37,828 nucleotides of DNA, from positions 1 through 37,828 of the forward strand of contig JADMKA010000160.1 of assembly GCA_018780145.1 (NCBI GenBank), in the 5' to 3' direction. The position numbers and the translations under genes are program-made. A model generated the notes under the pieces. That model had not been told where the DNA came from and made no database searches. It saw nothing but the letters and a program-made list of their open reading frames with translations. The DNA comes from Vitreoscilla sp. (GTDB taxonomy: Bacteria > Pseudomonadota > Gammaproteobacteria > Burkholderiales > Burkholderiaceae_C). Of this stretch, positions 17,144-27,044 are shown in pieces. Each line of letters opens with the position of its first letter. Positions within the stretch are counted from its first letter, which is position 1.

Positions 17144-17683
17144 TCAGCGGTCAGCGAAGGCGTTGGCGTGCATCCACGCGGCGTGCTTGGGTGCGCGCTT
17201 GGTGCGCGACCACTCGGCCAGCATGTCCCACTTCACCGAGTCGAGCTGGGCCATCTGCTCGTCGCTGGCGGTGTCGGCGGCCAGTTCGATGCGGTGACCG
17301 TTGGGGTCGAAGAAGTAGATCGACTGGAAGATCGTGTGGTCGGTCGGGCCCACCACCGGGATGCCTGCCGCCTCGAGCCTGGCCTGGGTCTGGGTCAGGG
17401 TCTGGACGCTGTCGACCTTGAAGGCAATGTGCTGTACCCACTCCGGGGTGTTCTCGTCGCGGCCCATGGGGGGCGAGTTCGGGATCTCGAAGAAGGCCAG
17501 GATGTTGCCGCCGCCCGCGTCCAGAAAGACGTGCATGTAGGGGTCCGGCGCATGGGTGCTCGGTACCTGGTCTTCGGCGATGGCGAGCACGAAGCCCATG
17601 TTCAGGTGCTCGCCGTACCAGCGCACGGTCTGCTCGGCATCCTTGCAGCGGTAGGCCACGTGGTGCATGCGTTCGATCTTCAT
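17144..17683 (-). CDS. VOC (glyoxalase/dioxygenase fold) family protein
   Basis: A 179-residue vicinal-oxygen-chelate protein with two beta-alpha-beta-beta-beta units. Likely metal ligands are His in MHHVAYRCKD, His in WVQHIAFKVD and Glu in GHRIELAAD, the normal ligand pattern of glyoxalase and extradiol-type enzymes. The C-terminal tail (residues about 140-179) is rich in Trp, Lys and Ala and has no known role. The start at 17683 has GGAG upstream and follows the divergent promoter region. First gene of the aromatic operon. Possible activities are isomerase, hydrolase or dioxygenase on a pathway intermediate; the sequence does not decide. Confidence 0.85.
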   Translation of the reverse strand: MKIERMHHVAYRCKDAEQTVRWYGEHLNMGFVLAIAEDQVPSTHAPDPYMHVFLDAGGGNILAFFEIPNSPPMGRDENTPEWVQHIAFKVDSVQTLTQTQARLEAAGIPVVGPTDHTIFQSIYFFDPNGHRIELAADTASDEQMAQLDSVKWDMLAEWSRTKRAPKHAAWMHANAFADR

Positions 17684-17715
17684 GGGGAGTCTCCGACGGG
17701 GTGATTGATGACCAT

Positions 17716-17743
17716 ATGGTAACACAGGTTACTAATGTGTCAA
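17716..17743 (-). promoter_or_regulatory. Promoter of the VOC-monooxygenase 2 operon
   Basis: On the minus strand, a perfect TTGACA (17738-17743) is followed after 16 bases by TACCAT (17716-17721). The predicted start near 17709 lies about 26 bases before the VOC ATG. The spacer contains an inverted repeat, so regulated expression is likely. Confidence 0.65.
17717..17734. promoter_or_regulatory. Inverted repeat, likely MarR operator
   Basis: GTAAC-ACAG-GTTAC (17719-17732), with a further matching T/A pair one step out, sits between the -35 and -10 boxes of the VOC promoter. A 10-bp palindrome, ACCATATGGT (17711-17720), overlaps the -10. The divergent MarR gene makes it the natural candidate repressor. 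Confidence 0.6.
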
Positions 17744-17797
17744 ATGAATCCAACAAGTAGACTGTCGGACTTGTCACTTCCGTTACGATACCGATCG

Positions 17798-18238
17798 ATG
17801 GACCTGCAGCAATTCCTTCCATACCGAGTGGCCGTGCTGGCTGAAGCCTTGAGCCAGTGCGTGGGTCAGGTCTACCGTGAGCGCTTCGGGCTGAGCCGTG
17901 ACGAATGGCGAGTGCTTGCCGCACTGGCCGACGGTGGCAGCCACCGCATGGTGGACATCGCCGCGCGCAGCACCCTGGAGAAGATGCAGGTCAGCCGCGC
18001 GGCGGCGCGCATGGAAGCCGCGGGGCTGCTGGGCAAGCTGCCCGATCCCGACGACGGCCGGGGCTGGCTGCTGCGGCTGAAGCCCGCCGGCCGGGCGCTG
18101 TACGCCAAGCTGGTGCCGATGGTGCGCTCTCGCGAGGCTTTCCTGCTCGAGGCCTTGACGCCCGAGGAGCGTGCCGTGCTCGACCGCGCGCTCACCCGGC
18201 TGGGGCAGCGTGCTGCCCAGCTGCTCAGCCAGGGCTGA
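17798..18238 (+). CDS. MarR-family transcription regulator of the aromatic cluster
   Basis: A winged-helix regulator of 146 residues: MDLQQFLPYRVAVLAEALSQCVGQVYRERFGLSRDEWRVLAALA, then the recognition region IAARSTLEKMQVSRAAARMEAAGLL and the wing DPDDGRGWLLRL. It resembles HpaR-like repressors that release DNA on binding an aromatic acid. In-frame ATGs at 17735 and 17744 would add 21 or 18 residues with no conserved content; the first overlaps the divergent promoter, so 17798 is preferred, though its ribosome binding site is weak. It likely represses the VOC operon and itself through the inverted repeat at 17717-17734. Confidence 0.87.
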   Translation: MDLQQFLPYRVAVLAEALSQCVGQVYRERFGLSRDEWRVLAALADGGSHRMVDIAARSTLEKMQVSRAAARMEAAGLLGKLPDPDDGRGWLLRLKPAGRALYAKLVPMVRSREAFLLEALTPEERAVLDRALTRLGQRAAQLLSQG

Positions 18239-18343
18239 TCGGCCTGCCGCCTCAGCCAAGCGTGGGGCGCGCCCCTTAAGGTTCCGCTAATCCGAACCGG
18301 CGATGCTGTGTCGTGGGCAAGTCGCTCGCGTTGGAGGGTCACC

Positions 18344-18694
18344 GTGCATGCAATGTTCAAGACTAGCCTGGCGTCCGCAGCCATGCTGATCGCCGTCGCC
18401 GCTTCGGCGGCACCGCCACCGCCCGGGCGCCTGCTCGCATCCAACTGCTTCCAGTGCCACGGCACGAATGGCGCAGGGCCGGGCTTCGACAACCTGGCCG
18501 GGAAGTCGGCCCGCTCGATCTTCGAGGCCATGAAGGAGATGCAGGCCGGCAAGGAAGGCGAAGACATCATGAGCAAACACTCGCGTGGCTACACCGACGA
18601 CCAGTTGCAGCTGCTGGCCGAGTGGTTGTCGTTACAGAGCCCGGTTCAACAAGCTCGCACGGCAGGCCCGTCGAGCCTGCCGACGTCACGCTGA
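18344..18694 (+). CDS. fccA: Mono-haem cytochrome c subunit of sulfide dehydrogenase
   Basis: A periplasmic c-type cytochrome of 116 residues: signal peptide (HAMFKTSLASAAMLIAVAASAA), haem motif CFQCH, and a short class I fold with a likely Met ligand in the EDIMSKHSRGYTDDQL region. It accepts electrons from the sulfide-oxidising flavoprotein encoded 12 bases downstream. One haem is present, as in the Chlorobium type, rather than two as in Allochromatium. GTG at 18344 is preferred because GGAGGG lies five bases before it; ATG at 18353 is the alternative. The last 17 or so residues look non-conserved and coincide with an inverted repeat in the DNA. Confidence 0.85.
   Translation: MHAMFKTSLASAAMLIAVAASAAPPPPGRLLASNCFQCHGTNGAGPGFDNLAGKSARSIFEAMKEMQAGKEGEDIMSKHSRGYTDDQLQLLAEWLSLQSPVQQARTAGPSSLPTSR
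18660..18682. repeat. REP-like inverted repeat in the 3' end of fccA
   Basis: Perfect 8-base arms CGGCAGGC and GCCTGCCG flank CCGTCGA. The stretch just before it, GGTTCAACAAGCTCGC, resembles the core of REP-type intergenic elements common in proteobacteria. No second copy was seen in the window. Confidence 0.5.
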
Positions 18695-18706
18695 GGAGAT
18701 GCGCAC

Positions 18707-19966
18707 ATGAACACCACGTCCATCAAGCGCCGGCAGTTGCTGCTGGCCGGGGCCGGTACCCTCGGCATGGCCGCCTGGCCCGCCGCGAACGCCGCCAAGC
18801 CGCGCAAGCAGGTCATCGTCATCGGTGGCGGCATGGCCGGCGCCACCCTCGCCAAGTACCTTCGCCTGTGGGGCGACCGCATCAACGTCACGCTGATCGA
18901 GCGCGCTCCCCGCTACACCAGCTGCATCATGAGCAGCCTGGTGCTGACCGGCCAGCGCCAGATTGCCGATCTGCGCTACAGCTATGCGCAGTTGAAGAAG
19001 GTCTACGGCGTCAACGTGGTGACCGACGACGTGCTGGCCGTCGACCCGGCGACGCTCAGCGTTCAGCTGGCCAGTGGCACGACGCTGTTCGCCGACCGGA
19101 TCGTGTTCGCACCCGGCATCGATTTCGATCCCGTGCCGGGCCTCACGAACCCCGACGCCATGCCGCACGCCTGGAAGGCGGGCCCGCAGACCACGCTGCT
19201 GCGGCAGCAACTGCAGGCCATGGCGCCCAACGGCGTGGCGGTACTGACCATACCGAAGGTGCCGTATCGATGCCCGCCCGGGCCCTACGAGCGGGCCTGC
19301 CTGCTGGCCGACTGGCTCAAGAAGAACAAGCCGCAGGCCAAACTCCTGGTGCTGGACGCGAACCCGGATTTCGTGACCGAGAAGGACAACTTCAGCCAGG
19401 CCTTCTTCGGCCTGCACGCCGATGTCATCGAGTACCGGACCCAGACCGAAGTGCTGTCGGCCGATGCCGCCACGATGACCCTGCAGACCACCACCGGCAG
19501 CGTGCACGGCGACGTGATCAACCTGATACCGCGCCAGCGTTGCGCACCCATCGTCAGCCAGACCGGCCTGGCCAACGCCACCGAGGGGCGATTCGCCGGT
19601 GTCGACGTGCTGAGCTACGAGAGCACGGTGGCTGCCGGCATCCATGTCATCGGCGACTCCAGTGCCACCACCCAGCCCAAGGCCGGACACATCGCCAATC
19701 AGGAGGCCAAGGTCTGCGCCGATGCCATCGTGCGCTCCTTCGGCGGCTACGCGGTCGACCCGGCGCCGGTGACGAACTCGGCCTGCTTCTCGACCATCAC
19801 GATGAAGGAGGCCTCCTGGCTGGAGGCGGTGTTCCAGTACGACCCGGCCACGCGGGTGATGGTGCCGGTGGCCAACGCCACGGGTGCGTCGGTCGGCTGG
19901 AGCGGCAACAACTTCGACCAGATGGAGACCTGGTTCAAGGCCTTGATGGCCGACACCTTCGCCTGA
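18707..19966 (+). CDS. fccB: Flavocytochrome c sulfide dehydrogenase, flavoprotein subunit
   Basis: Oxidises sulfide to sulfur or polysulfide in the periplasm and passes electrons to FccA. The 419-residue product has a twin-arginine signal (KRRQLLLAGAGTLGMAAW), the FAD motif VIVIGGGMAGATLAKYL, and the Cys in RYTSCIMSS at the place where the family binds FAD covalently. The redox disulfide partners are visible in VPYRCPPGPYERAC and TNSACFSTI. The start has a GAGGAG site. Together with fccA it lets the cell use or detoxify sulfide. A SoxF-type role is equally possible; no sox genes are nearby. Confidence 0.93.
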   Translation: MNTTSIKRRQLLLAGAGTLGMAAWPAANAAKPRKQVIVIGGGMAGATLAKYLRLWGDRINVTLIERAPRYTSCIMSSLVLTGQRQIADLRYSYAQLKKVYGVNVVTDDVLAVDPATLSVQLASGTTLFADRIVFAPGIDFDPVPGLTNPDAMPHAWKAGPQTTLLRQQLQAMAPNGVAVLTIPKVPYRCPPGPYERACLLADWLKKNKPQAKLLVLDANPDFVTEKDNFSQAFFGLHADVIEYRTQTEVLSADAATMTLQTTTGSVHGDVINLIPRQRCAPIVSQTGLANATEGRFAGVDVLSYESTVAAGIHVIGDSSATTQPKAGHIANQEAKVCADAIVRSFGGYAVDPAPVTNSACFSTITMKEASWLEAVFQYDPATRVMVPVANATGASVGWSGNNFDQMETWFKALMADTFA

Positions 19967-20005
19967 AGGCCGTCAGTCGGGCGCTGGATCAGCCCTGGCC
20001 ACTGC

Positions 20006-20034
20006 TTCACGGGCACCCACACGGCGGGTAATAT
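20006..20034 (+). promoter_or_regulatory. Predicted promoter of the hybrid kinase gene
   Basis: TTCACG (20006-20011) and TAATAT (20029-20034) are separated by 17 bases; each matches consensus at four of six positions. The -10 ends only six bases before the GTG, implying a leaderless mRNA if the promoter is real. Confidence 0.4.
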
Positions 20035-20040
20035 CCTGTC

Positions 20041-23000
20041 GTGGAACGGACGGGCTATCACTTGGATGGGGTGATGGGCTCCACGGTTGGCTCGTTGCTG
20101 CATCTTGCACGGCGGCCGGCTGGCGATGGGCCCGTGCTGGTGCGCGTGGCCACACATGCTGAGGGGAGTGCTCTCCTGGCGTCGTGGCAGGCTGAATTCA
20201 GGCTGCTGCAGACCATGGCGCTTCAGGGCCTCGCACGTCCCGAGGCCCTCGTCGACGACGAGGGCCAACCCGCGATCGTTTTCGACCATGCCGACGGCCA
20301 GACGCTCGAGCAGGCGCTGAATGGCGAGGCTTTCGGGGTCGCGCGCAGCCTGCGGCTGGCGATCCGCCTCACTCGCATCCTGGCAGCGGTGCACGCGGGC
20401 GGCATGCTCCTCGGCGACCTTCGTCCGGCCCACTTCTGGCTCGATCGCGGCACCGGCCTGCCGTGGCTGATCGACGCCAGCCACGCCACTGCCGAGGGCG
20501 TGCTGGCCGAATTGCCGGATGCACGCTCTCCAATCGACTGGGTGACGATGTCGCCCGAGCAGACCGGGCGCATCGGCCGCGGTGTGGATCGCCGCAGCGA
20601 TCTCTACGCCATGGGGCTGCTGCTGTACCGCCTGCTGGCGGGCCGCTGGCCCTTCGACGCCGACGATGCCCTGGGCTGGACCCACTGCCACATTGCGCGC
20701 ATGCCGCCGCCGCTGCCCTCGACGGTGCCCGCGGTGCTGGCAGAGATTGTCGGCCGGTTGCTTGCCAAGCTGCCTGAAGACCGCTACCAAAGCGCGACCG
20801 GCCTGCAGGCTGACCTCGAGCGCTGCCTGGTGCTGTGGGAGGCAGGCGGGCACATCGATCCTTTCGACCTGGGCGAGCAGGACCGCACCGAGCGCTTCGA
20901 CCTGCCGCAGCGCCCGTACGGCCGCGAGGCCGAACTGGCCGAGCTGGAGGGTGTTTTCGAACGGGTCCGCGCGGGCGGGGGAGCGGCCGTGGCCACGCTC
21001 TCAGGGCGGTCTGGCATTGGCAAGACGGCGCTGGTGGGCGAACTGCACCGCAGCGTGGTGGCGGCCCACGGCAGCTTCGTCAGTGCCAAGTTCGATCCCG
21101 CGCAGAGAGATACACCTTATGCGACGCTGGGCCTGGCGATGCGCGAAGCCCTGCGCCAGCGGTTGGCGGACAGCGAAGCCCAGGTGGCTGCGCTGTCTGC
21201 AGACGTGAAGGAGGCGGTGGGCGCGAACGGCCGGCTGCTGGTGGACCTGGCACCGCAGGTCGAACTGCTGATCGGCCACACCCCCGAGCCTCCCGCCCTG
21301 GCGCCCACGGAAGCACGCAACCGCTATTTCAGCGTGCTGCAGCGGTTCATCGCCGCGCTGGCGCCGCGTGGTCGCCCGCTGGTGGTCGTTCTCGACGACT
21401 TGCAGTGGGCCGACGATGCGAGCCTGAAATTCATCGAGCACCTGATGGCGCATCCCGGGATGCAGGCGTTGCTGATCGTGGCCGCATGGCGCGACAACGA
21501 GCTCGCCACCTCGCACCCGGTGCGCAGCGCGCTCGGGCGACTCCGCGCCTCGGGCGCTGTGGCGGCGGAGATCGCACTCGGCCCACTGACGGTGGGAGTG
21601 CTCAACCGGCTCGTCGCCGACACCCTGGGCGCACAGCCGAACGATTGCCTGGCCCTGACCGAGGCGGTCTTCGCTCGCACGGGTGGCTATCCGTTCCACT
21701 TCAGGCGACTGCTCGACACGCTGCACGACTCGGGTGTGTTGCGCTGGGACGCCGAGGCGCGGCGCTGGGCCTGGGATCTGGCGCGCATCGGCGACGAGGA
21801 CTTCGGCGACGACGTGGCAGAGCTGATGGCCGGCTCCTTGCGGCGCTTGCCGTCGTGCGCGCAGCGCTGCCTTCAGCGGGCGGCCTGCCTGGGCACCCAG
21901 TTCGACCTGCACCTTCTCGAACTGGCCACGGGCAGCCGAGGCGCGGAGCTCGCGGCCGACCTCGCGCTGCCGCTCAGGAGCGGGCTGATCGCGCGCAGCG
22001 GCGACAGCGCGCGCTTCACGCACAACCGAATCCGCGATGCGGCGTATGCCCTGGTGCCACGGGAGCGCCTCTCGGCCACTCACCTGGAGATCGCCCGCCG
22101 CCTGCGCGACGGTTTGGGCCCACAGGAACTGGCACGGCGCCCCTTCGAAGCCCTGCACCAGTTTCAATGTGGTGCCGATCGGCTCGAAGACCCTGCCGAG
22201 CGCCTGCAGGTGGCGGCGCTGGGGCTGGCGGCCGGGCGCCGCGCCAAGGCCGCTGCCGCGTTCGCCGCCGCGGCTTCGCACCTGGCCGCGGCCATCGCGC
22301 TCACGGGCGAAGCGACCTGGCTGGACGACTTCCGCCTTGCCTTCGGCCTCCGGATGGAGGCCGCCGCGTGCGAATATGCCTGCGGGCGCTTCGACACCGC
22401 AGCGGCGCTGATCGGCGAGTTGGCAGACCGAGCCACCACGAAAGTGGACCGCGCCTCGGTGTTTCACCGCCAGGTGCTGTTGCACGTCATGAAGTCGGAG
22501 CATGGGGCGGCTGTCGCTGCCGGGCTGCAATGCCTGCAAATGTTCGGCGTGGTGCTGCCGGCCCACCCGACGCCCGCCGAGGTTCGGGCCGAGTACGAGC
22601 AGGTCTGGCAGCAACTGGGCGGGCGCAGCATCGAAAGCCTGGCCGATATGCCGCTCGTCGCCGACCCGGAGATCGAGTCGCTGATGCGGGCGCTGGCCAT
22701 TCCGCTGGAAGCGGCCTTTTTCACCGACCTGCAGCTCTATCACCTGCTGCTGTGCCAACTGGTGAGGCGCGGCATCGAACACGGTGTCTGCCCGTCGTGG
22801 GCCCATGGCTGTGCGTTCTTCGGTGTCGTGCTCGGGCCGGTGTTCGGCCGCCATGCTGACGGCGACCGCTTCGCATCGCTGGCCAGCGCACTCGTCGAGC
22901 GTCATGGCTACATCGTGCAGCGCGCGCGAGTGCGGTATGCGCTCGGCATGGTGGCGTTCTGGACCCGGCCCCCGGGCGAGGCCATCGAGTGCATGCGGAT

Positions 23001-26000
23001 CGCGGCCAGTGCCGCCGACGAGACCGGCGATCTGACCTTCGCCTGCTATAGCCGCATGCAGGCTGTGGCCGGCATGCTGTTGCGCAACGATGCGCTGGAC
23101 GATGTGGCTGAAGCGGCGACGAAGAGCGGTGAGGTCGCTGTCGAGGCCGGCTTTCTCGACATGGCGGATCTGGCCGCCAGCCAGCGCCAGTTCGTTGCCG
23201 CACTGCGCGGTCGCACGGCGGCGCTGGCGTCGATGAACGACGCCTCCTTCGACGAAGCGGCGTTCGAGGGGCGGCTCGGCCCGGAGCGCATGCCGACGAT
23301 GGTGTGCCTGCACTGGATCCACAAGATGCAGCTGCATGTCCTGGCCGGTGACGCCGAGTCGGCGATATCGGCAGCCGGCCGCGCCGAGCCCTTGCTGGAA
23401 GCCGCCACGGCGCAGGTGCAACTGGCGGATTACCACCTCTTCGGTGCGCTGGCACTGGCGTGCCTGCCGGGCGCTGCGGCCATGCGGCAGGACAGGCTGG
23501 CTGCGCACCTTGCGCCATTGCAGGCTTGGGCATTGCAAAAGCCACGCACTTTTGGCTGCCGACACCTCCTGGTGGCGGCCGAGCGGGCCCGCCTGTCGGG
23601 GCTGGCCGACGATGCGGCCGATCTCTACGCCCGGGCTGCCAGCGCCGCCGCGCAACACGGATTCACCCAGATCGAGGCCCTGGCGCACGAGCGGGCCGCT
23701 TCCTTCCACGCCGAGCGGGGCGAGCAGGGCATCGCCGAAGCGCAGCTGCGCGACGCTCGGCGGTGTTACGCCCGCTGGGGCGCCGTGGCCAAGGTGAGCC
23801 TGCTCGAGCAGCAGCACCCGGGGTTGCGCACGGCACCTGCCAGCGGCACGGGCGTGCCACTGGATCTGCAGTCGATCATCAAGGCGTCGCAGGCGATCTC
23901 GGGCTGCATCGTCATCGACGAGCTCGTCGACCAACTGCTTCGGCTGGTCCTGCAGACCGCAGGGGCGCAGCGCACGGTGCTTCTGCTGGTCACAGGCGGC
24001 CAGCTCGCGCCGGTGGCGGAAGCGGCAGTGGGCACCGGCGCCGGTATCGACCTGCGTCGCTTCGAGCCGTCCGAGCCGGTGTCCGAGCTGCCGGTCGCGG
24101 TGTTGAACTACGTGCAACGCGCGCACGAACTCGTGCTATTGGCCGATGCGTCGCAGCCGAACGCGTTCTCGGGCGACGCGTACTTCATGCGGCACGCGTC
24201 CAAGTCGCTGGCCGCCTTGCCGGTGCTGCGTGGCACGGTGCTGGTCGGCGTGCTCTTCCTCGAGCACCGCGGCGTTCCCAACGCCTTCACCGCCGGTCGG
24301 CTGAACGTGCTGGAGGTGCTGGCGGCGCAGGCGGCGATCTCGCTGGACAACGCGCGCCTGTACGAGGCGTTGCAGCGTGAGAACGAGAGCCGGCGACGCG
24401 TCGAGGAGGCGCTGCGGTCGAGCGAGTCGCAGCTTCGGCGGCTGGTTGATTCGAACATCGTTGGCGTCATTCACTTTCGACTCTCGGGTGCCATCACCGC
24501 GGCCAATGACGCCTTCCTGGGCCTGGTCGGCTACAGCCGCGAGGACCTGAACGCCGGGCGCCTGGACTGGGCTGCGATGACACCACCCGAGCAGCGCAGC
24601 CTCGACGAGACCAAGCTGGCAGAGCTGCGGCAGCACGGCAGCTGCGCGCCGTACGAGAAGGAGTTCGTGGTCGGCGACGGGCGCCGCGTTCCGGTGCTCG
24701 TCGGCGGCGCCCTCTTCGAAGGCTCCGAGGACGGCGGCATTGCCTTCGTGCTGGACCAGAGCGCGCGACGTCAGGGCGACGCCGATCGCCAGGCACGTGC
24801 CGCGGCCGAGGAGGCGAACCGGCTCAAAAGCGAGTTCTTGGCCAACATGAGCCATGAGATCCGCACCCCGATGAACGCCATCCTCGGTATGTCGCACCTG
24901 GCACTGCAGAGCGGGCTCGACGAACGCCAGGCTGGCTACGTGCGCAATGTGCATCGGGCGGCCGAGTCGCTGCTGGGCATCTTGGGCGACATCCTCGACC
25001 TGTCCAAGATCGAAGCCGGGCACCTGGAGATGGAGCACATCGAGTTCGATCTCGACGAACTGCTCGACCAGCTGGCCTCGGTGGTTGGTCTCAAGGCCGA
25101 GCAGAAGGGGCTCGAACTGATCTACGCAATGCCACCTCGTCTGCCGCGCCGGCTGGTCGGCGACCCCGCCCGCCTGCGGCAGGTGCTGGTGAACCTGGGC
25201 AACAACGCTGTCAAGTTCACCGAGCGCGGCGAGGTGGTGGTTTCGGCGTCATTGCTGCAGCGCGAACCGGGTTCGGTCCAGCTGCGATTCGAGGTGCGCG
25301 ACAGCGGCATCGGCATCGGGCCGGAGGAGCGTGATCGCCTGTTCAAGCCTTTCTCGCAGGCCGACAGCTCGACCAGCCGACGTTTTGGCGGTACGGGTCT
25401 CGGGTTGGCGATCAGCCGCCACCTCGTGCACATGATGCGCGGCGACATCGGGGTCGACAGCGAGCTCGGGCGGGGCAGCACGTTCCATTTCACCGCCTGG
25501 TTCGGGCTCCCGGCCGACACCCAGGCACCACCCGCCGATCGGCGCCAGCTGCTGATGGGCCGCCGCGCGCTGGTGGTGGACGACAACGATTGCGCGCGCC
25601 AGTTGCTGCTGGAGATGGCCACCGGGCTCGGGCTTCAGGCCGAGGCGGTGGACGGTGGTGCCGCCGCCGCCGAGGCCGTGGTCGCTGCAGACCACGGCGA
25701 CCGGCCGTTCCAGCTGCTGCTGCTCGATTGGCAGATGCCGCAAGTGGACGGCGTCGAGTGCCTGCGCCGATTGGCGGCGATGCCGTTGCGCCATCGTCCG
25801 CCGACGGTGCTGTTGATCACGGCCTATGGCCGCGAGCTGGCAGCGCAGCGCATGGCGGCCGAAGGCGTGAGCGCTGCAGCGACCCTGACCAAGCCAGTCA
25901 CGCCCTCGACCTTGCTGGACGCCTGCCTGTCCGCGCTGGTGCCGGCGGCCGTGCAGGCGCCGATGGCCACGCGGCGTGACCGGGCCCTGCAGCAGCACCG

Positions 26001-26745
26001 GGCTGCCATGTTCGGGAAGCGCCTGCTGCTGGTGGAGGACAACGAGATCAACCAGGAACTGGCCTGCGATCTGCTGGCCGAAGCCGGTGTCGAGGTCGTG
26101 GTGGCGAACGAAGGCCGCGCGGCGCTGGCCGCCTTGGAGCGCCAGCATTTCGACGGCGTGCTGATGGACTGCCAGATGCCGGTCATGGACGGCTACGAAG
26201 CCACGCGTGCGCTGCGCCGTGACCCGCGCTGGCGCACGCTGCCGGTGATCGCGATGACGGCCAACGCGATGGTCGGTGACCGCGAGAAGGCCATGGATGC
26301 CGGCATGAACGACCATGTCGCGAAGCCGATCAGCGTCGACGACCTGTTCGAGAAGCTCGCGCGCTGGACACAGCCGGTGGCAGGCCCCAAAGGGATCCCC
26401 GGGTTGGACAACAGCGCGCTGAAAGCCAGCGGCATCGTAGCGGGCAGCGCGCTGCATGAGCGGCTGCTCGAGATGTTTCTCGATCGCGAGAGCGGGTTCG
26501 GTGAGCGCTTCGAAGCGGCGGCTGACGATCCGCCGCTGGCGCATCGGCTGGCGCACGACCTCAAGGGCGAGGCTGCGACGCTCGGGGTGGAGTCGGTCCG
26601 GACCGCCGCGGAAGCGCTGGAAGCGGCCTGTGCCCGGGGCGGCCAGCGCGAGGAGATCATGCCCCTGCTGGAGGCGACGCTGTCGGCGCTGGCGCCGGTG
26701 ATCGAGGCGCTGCGGGAGCGCCACCGCACTGCGCCGAGGCGTTGA
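20041..26745 (+). CDS. Pseudokinase-ATPase-GAF-PAS hybrid histidine kinase
   Basis: A 2234-residue protein of the trifunctional Ser/Thr kinase/ATPase/histidine kinase type. Domains in order: protein-kinase-like (about 20-265), AAA/STAND ATPase with Walker A GRSGIGKT (Lys328) and Walker [13 protein letters not shown] (Asp452-453), a helical repeat region (about 700-1230), GAF (about 1280-1440), PAS (about 1460-1575), HisKA with His1605 in [11 protein letters not shown], HATPase with NNAVKF and [12 protein letters not shown]1 (Asp1896), REC2 (Asp2043) and HPt (His2172 in AHDLKGEA). The kinase-like part has LGD for HRD, His for the catalytic Asn and DAS for DFG, so it is probably inactive. No membrane helices are evident. 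The GTG start lacks a clear ribosome binding site. No output regulator is adjacent. Confidence 0.92.
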   Translation: MERTGYHLDGVMGSTVGSLLHLARRPAGDGPVLVRVATHAEGSALLASWQAEFRLLQTMALQGLARPEALVDDEGQPAIVFDHADGQTLEQALNGEAFGVARSLRLAIRLTRILAAVHAGGMLLGDLRPAHFWLDRGTGLPWLIDASHATAEGVLAELPDARSPIDWVTMSPEQTGRIGRGVDRRSDLYAMGLLLYRLLAGRWPFDADDALGWTHCHIARMPPPLPSTVPAVLAEIVGRLLAKLPEDRYQSATGLQADLERCLVLWEAGGHIDPFDLGEQDRTERFDLPQRPYGREAELAELEGVFERVRAGGGAAVATLSGRSGIGKTALVGELHRSVVAAHGSFVSAKFDPAQRDTPYATLGLAMREALRQRLADSEAQVAALSADVKEAVGANGRLLVDLAPQVELLIGHTPEPPALAPTEARNRYFSVLQRFIAALAPRGRPLVVVLDDLQWADDASLKFIEHLMAHPGMQALLIVAAWRDNELATSHPVRSALGRLRASGAVAAEIALGPLTVGVLNRLVADTLGAQPNDCLALTEAVFARTGGYPFHFRRLLDTLHDSGVLRWDAEARRWAWDLARIGDEDFGDDVAELMAGSLRRLPSCAQRCLQRAACLGTQFDLHLLELATGSRGAELAADLALPLRSGLIARSGDSARFTHNRIRDAAYALVPRERLSATHLEIARRLRDGLGPQELARRPFEALHQFQCGADRLEDPAERLQVAALGLAAGRRAKAAAAFAAAASHLAAAIALTGEATWLDDFRLAFGLRMEAAACEYACGRFDTAAALIGELADRATTKVDRASVFHRQVLLHVMKSEHGAAVAAGLQCLQMFGVVLPAHPTPAEVRAEYEQVWQQLGGRSIESLADMPLVADPEIESLMRALAIPLEAAFFTDLQLYHLLLCQLVRRGIEHGVCPSWAHGCAFFGVVLGPVFGRHADGDRFASLASALVERHGYIVQRARVRYALGMVAFWTRPPGEAIECMRIAASAADETGDLTFACYSRMQAVAGMLLRNDALDDVAEAATKSGEVAVEAGFLDMADLAASQRQFVAALRGRTAALASMNDASFDEAAFEGRLGPERMPTMVCLHWIHKMQLHVLAGDAESAISAAGRAEPLLEAATAQVQLADYHLFGALALACLPGAAAMRQDRLAAHLAPLQAWALQKPRTFGCRHLLVAAERARLSGLADDAADLYARAASAAAQHGFTQIEALAHERAASFHAERGEQGIAEAQLRDARRCYARWGAVAKVSLLEQQHPGLRTAPASGTGVPLDLQSIIKASQAISGCIVIDELVDQLLRLVLQTAGAQRTVLLLVTGGQLAPVAEAAVGTGAGIDLRRFEPSEPVSELPVAVLNYVQRAHELVLLADASQPNAFSGDAYFMRHASKSLAALPVLRGTVLVGVLFLEHRGVPNAFTAGRLNVLEVLAAQAAISLDNARLYEALQRENESRRRVEEALRSSESQLRRLVDSNIVGVIHFRLSGAITAANDAFLGLVGYSREDLNAGRLDWAAMTPPEQRSLDETKLAELRQHGSCAPYEKEFVVGDGRRVPVLVGGALFEGSEDGGIAFVLDQSARRQGDADRQARAAAEEANRLKSEFLANMSHEIRTPMNAILGMSHLALQSGLDERQAGYVRNVHRAAESLLGILGDILDLSKIEAGHLEMEHIEFDLDELLDQLASVVGLKAEQKGLELIYAMPPRLPRRLVGDPARLRQVLVNLGNNAVKFTERGEVVVSASLLQREPGSVQLRFEVRDSGIGIGPEERDRLFKPFSQADSSTSRRFGGTGLGLAISRHLVHMMRGDIGVDSELGRGSTFHFTAWFGLPADTQAPPADRRQLLMGRRALVVDDNDCARQLLLEMATGLGLQAEAVDGGAAAAEAVVAADHGDRPFQLLLLDWQMPQVDGVECLRRLAAMPLRHRPPTVLLITAYGRELAAQRMAAEGVSAAATLTKPVTPSTLLDACLSALVPAAVQAPMATRRDRALQQHRAAMFGKRLLLVEDNEINQELACDLLAEAGVEVVVANEGRAALAALERQHFDGVLMDCQMPVMDGYEATRALRRDPRWRTLPVIAMTANAMVGDREKAMDAGMNDHVAKPISVDDLFEKLARWTQPVAGPKGIPGLDNSALKASGIVAGSALHERLLEMFLDRESGFGERFEAAADDPPLAHRLAHDLKGEAATLGVESVRTAAEALEAACARGGQREEIMPLLEATLSALAPVIEALRERHRTAPRR

Positions 26746-26782
26746 AGCGGCACGGGGCCGTCGGCCTGCTCCTGGGTGCGGC

Positions 26783-27028
26783 TCAGGCGGCAGACGGATC
26801 GGACGACGGCAGGGCGACCTCGCCCACCGAGCGGATGTTCTGCGCCAGAAAGCCCTTCGGGCCCTGGACCAGCTCGAACAGAACTTGGCTGCCCTGCTTC
26901 AGCGTGCGGAAACCGTCCATCTGGACGGCGGAAAAATGGGCGAACACGTCGTCTCCACCCCCCTGCGGTTCGATGAAACCAAATCCCTTGGCGTCATTGA
27001 ACCATTTCACGGTCCCGATCAAATCCAT
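26783..27028 (-). CDS. Cold-shock domain protein
   Basis: RNA-binding cold-shock domain protein of 81 residues. It begins [36 protein letters not shown], with RNP1 (KGFGFIE) and RNP2 (DVFAHFS) intact, and ends with an extra [13 protein letters not shown] tail beyond the usual 67-70 residues. The start at 27028 follows AGGAGGAAC, a strong ribosome binding site; the open frame continues upstream but without it. Convergent with the hybrid kinase gene (37-base gap) and divergent from clpS. A hairpin in its leader may tune translation. Confidence 0.94.
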   Translation of the reverse strand: MDLIGTVKWFNDAKGFGFIEPQGGGDDVFAHFSAVQMDGFRTLKQGSQVLFELVQGPKGFLAQNIRSVGEVALPSSDPSAA

Positions 27029-27044
27029 TGACGTTCCTCCTGGT

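Noticed and set aside
17735-17797. Upstream ATG starts for the MarR regulator
   Set aside because: The ATG at 17735 would have its start codon at the -35 box of the divergent promoter, and the extra residues (CQMNPTSRLSDLSLPLRYRS) are not family-like; the start at 17798 gives the usual length.
18264-18275. GGGGCGCGCCCC palindrome between the MarR gene and fccA
   Set aside because: Short fully G+C palindromes are expected by chance at this base composition, and nothing links it to a promoter.
21001-24126. A 1041-codon open frame on the minus strand opposite the hybrid kinase
   Set aside because: It is a GC-rich shadow of the plus-strand gene: composition is dominated by Arg, Gln, His and Gly, with no recognisable domain, while the opposite frame has clear domains throughout.
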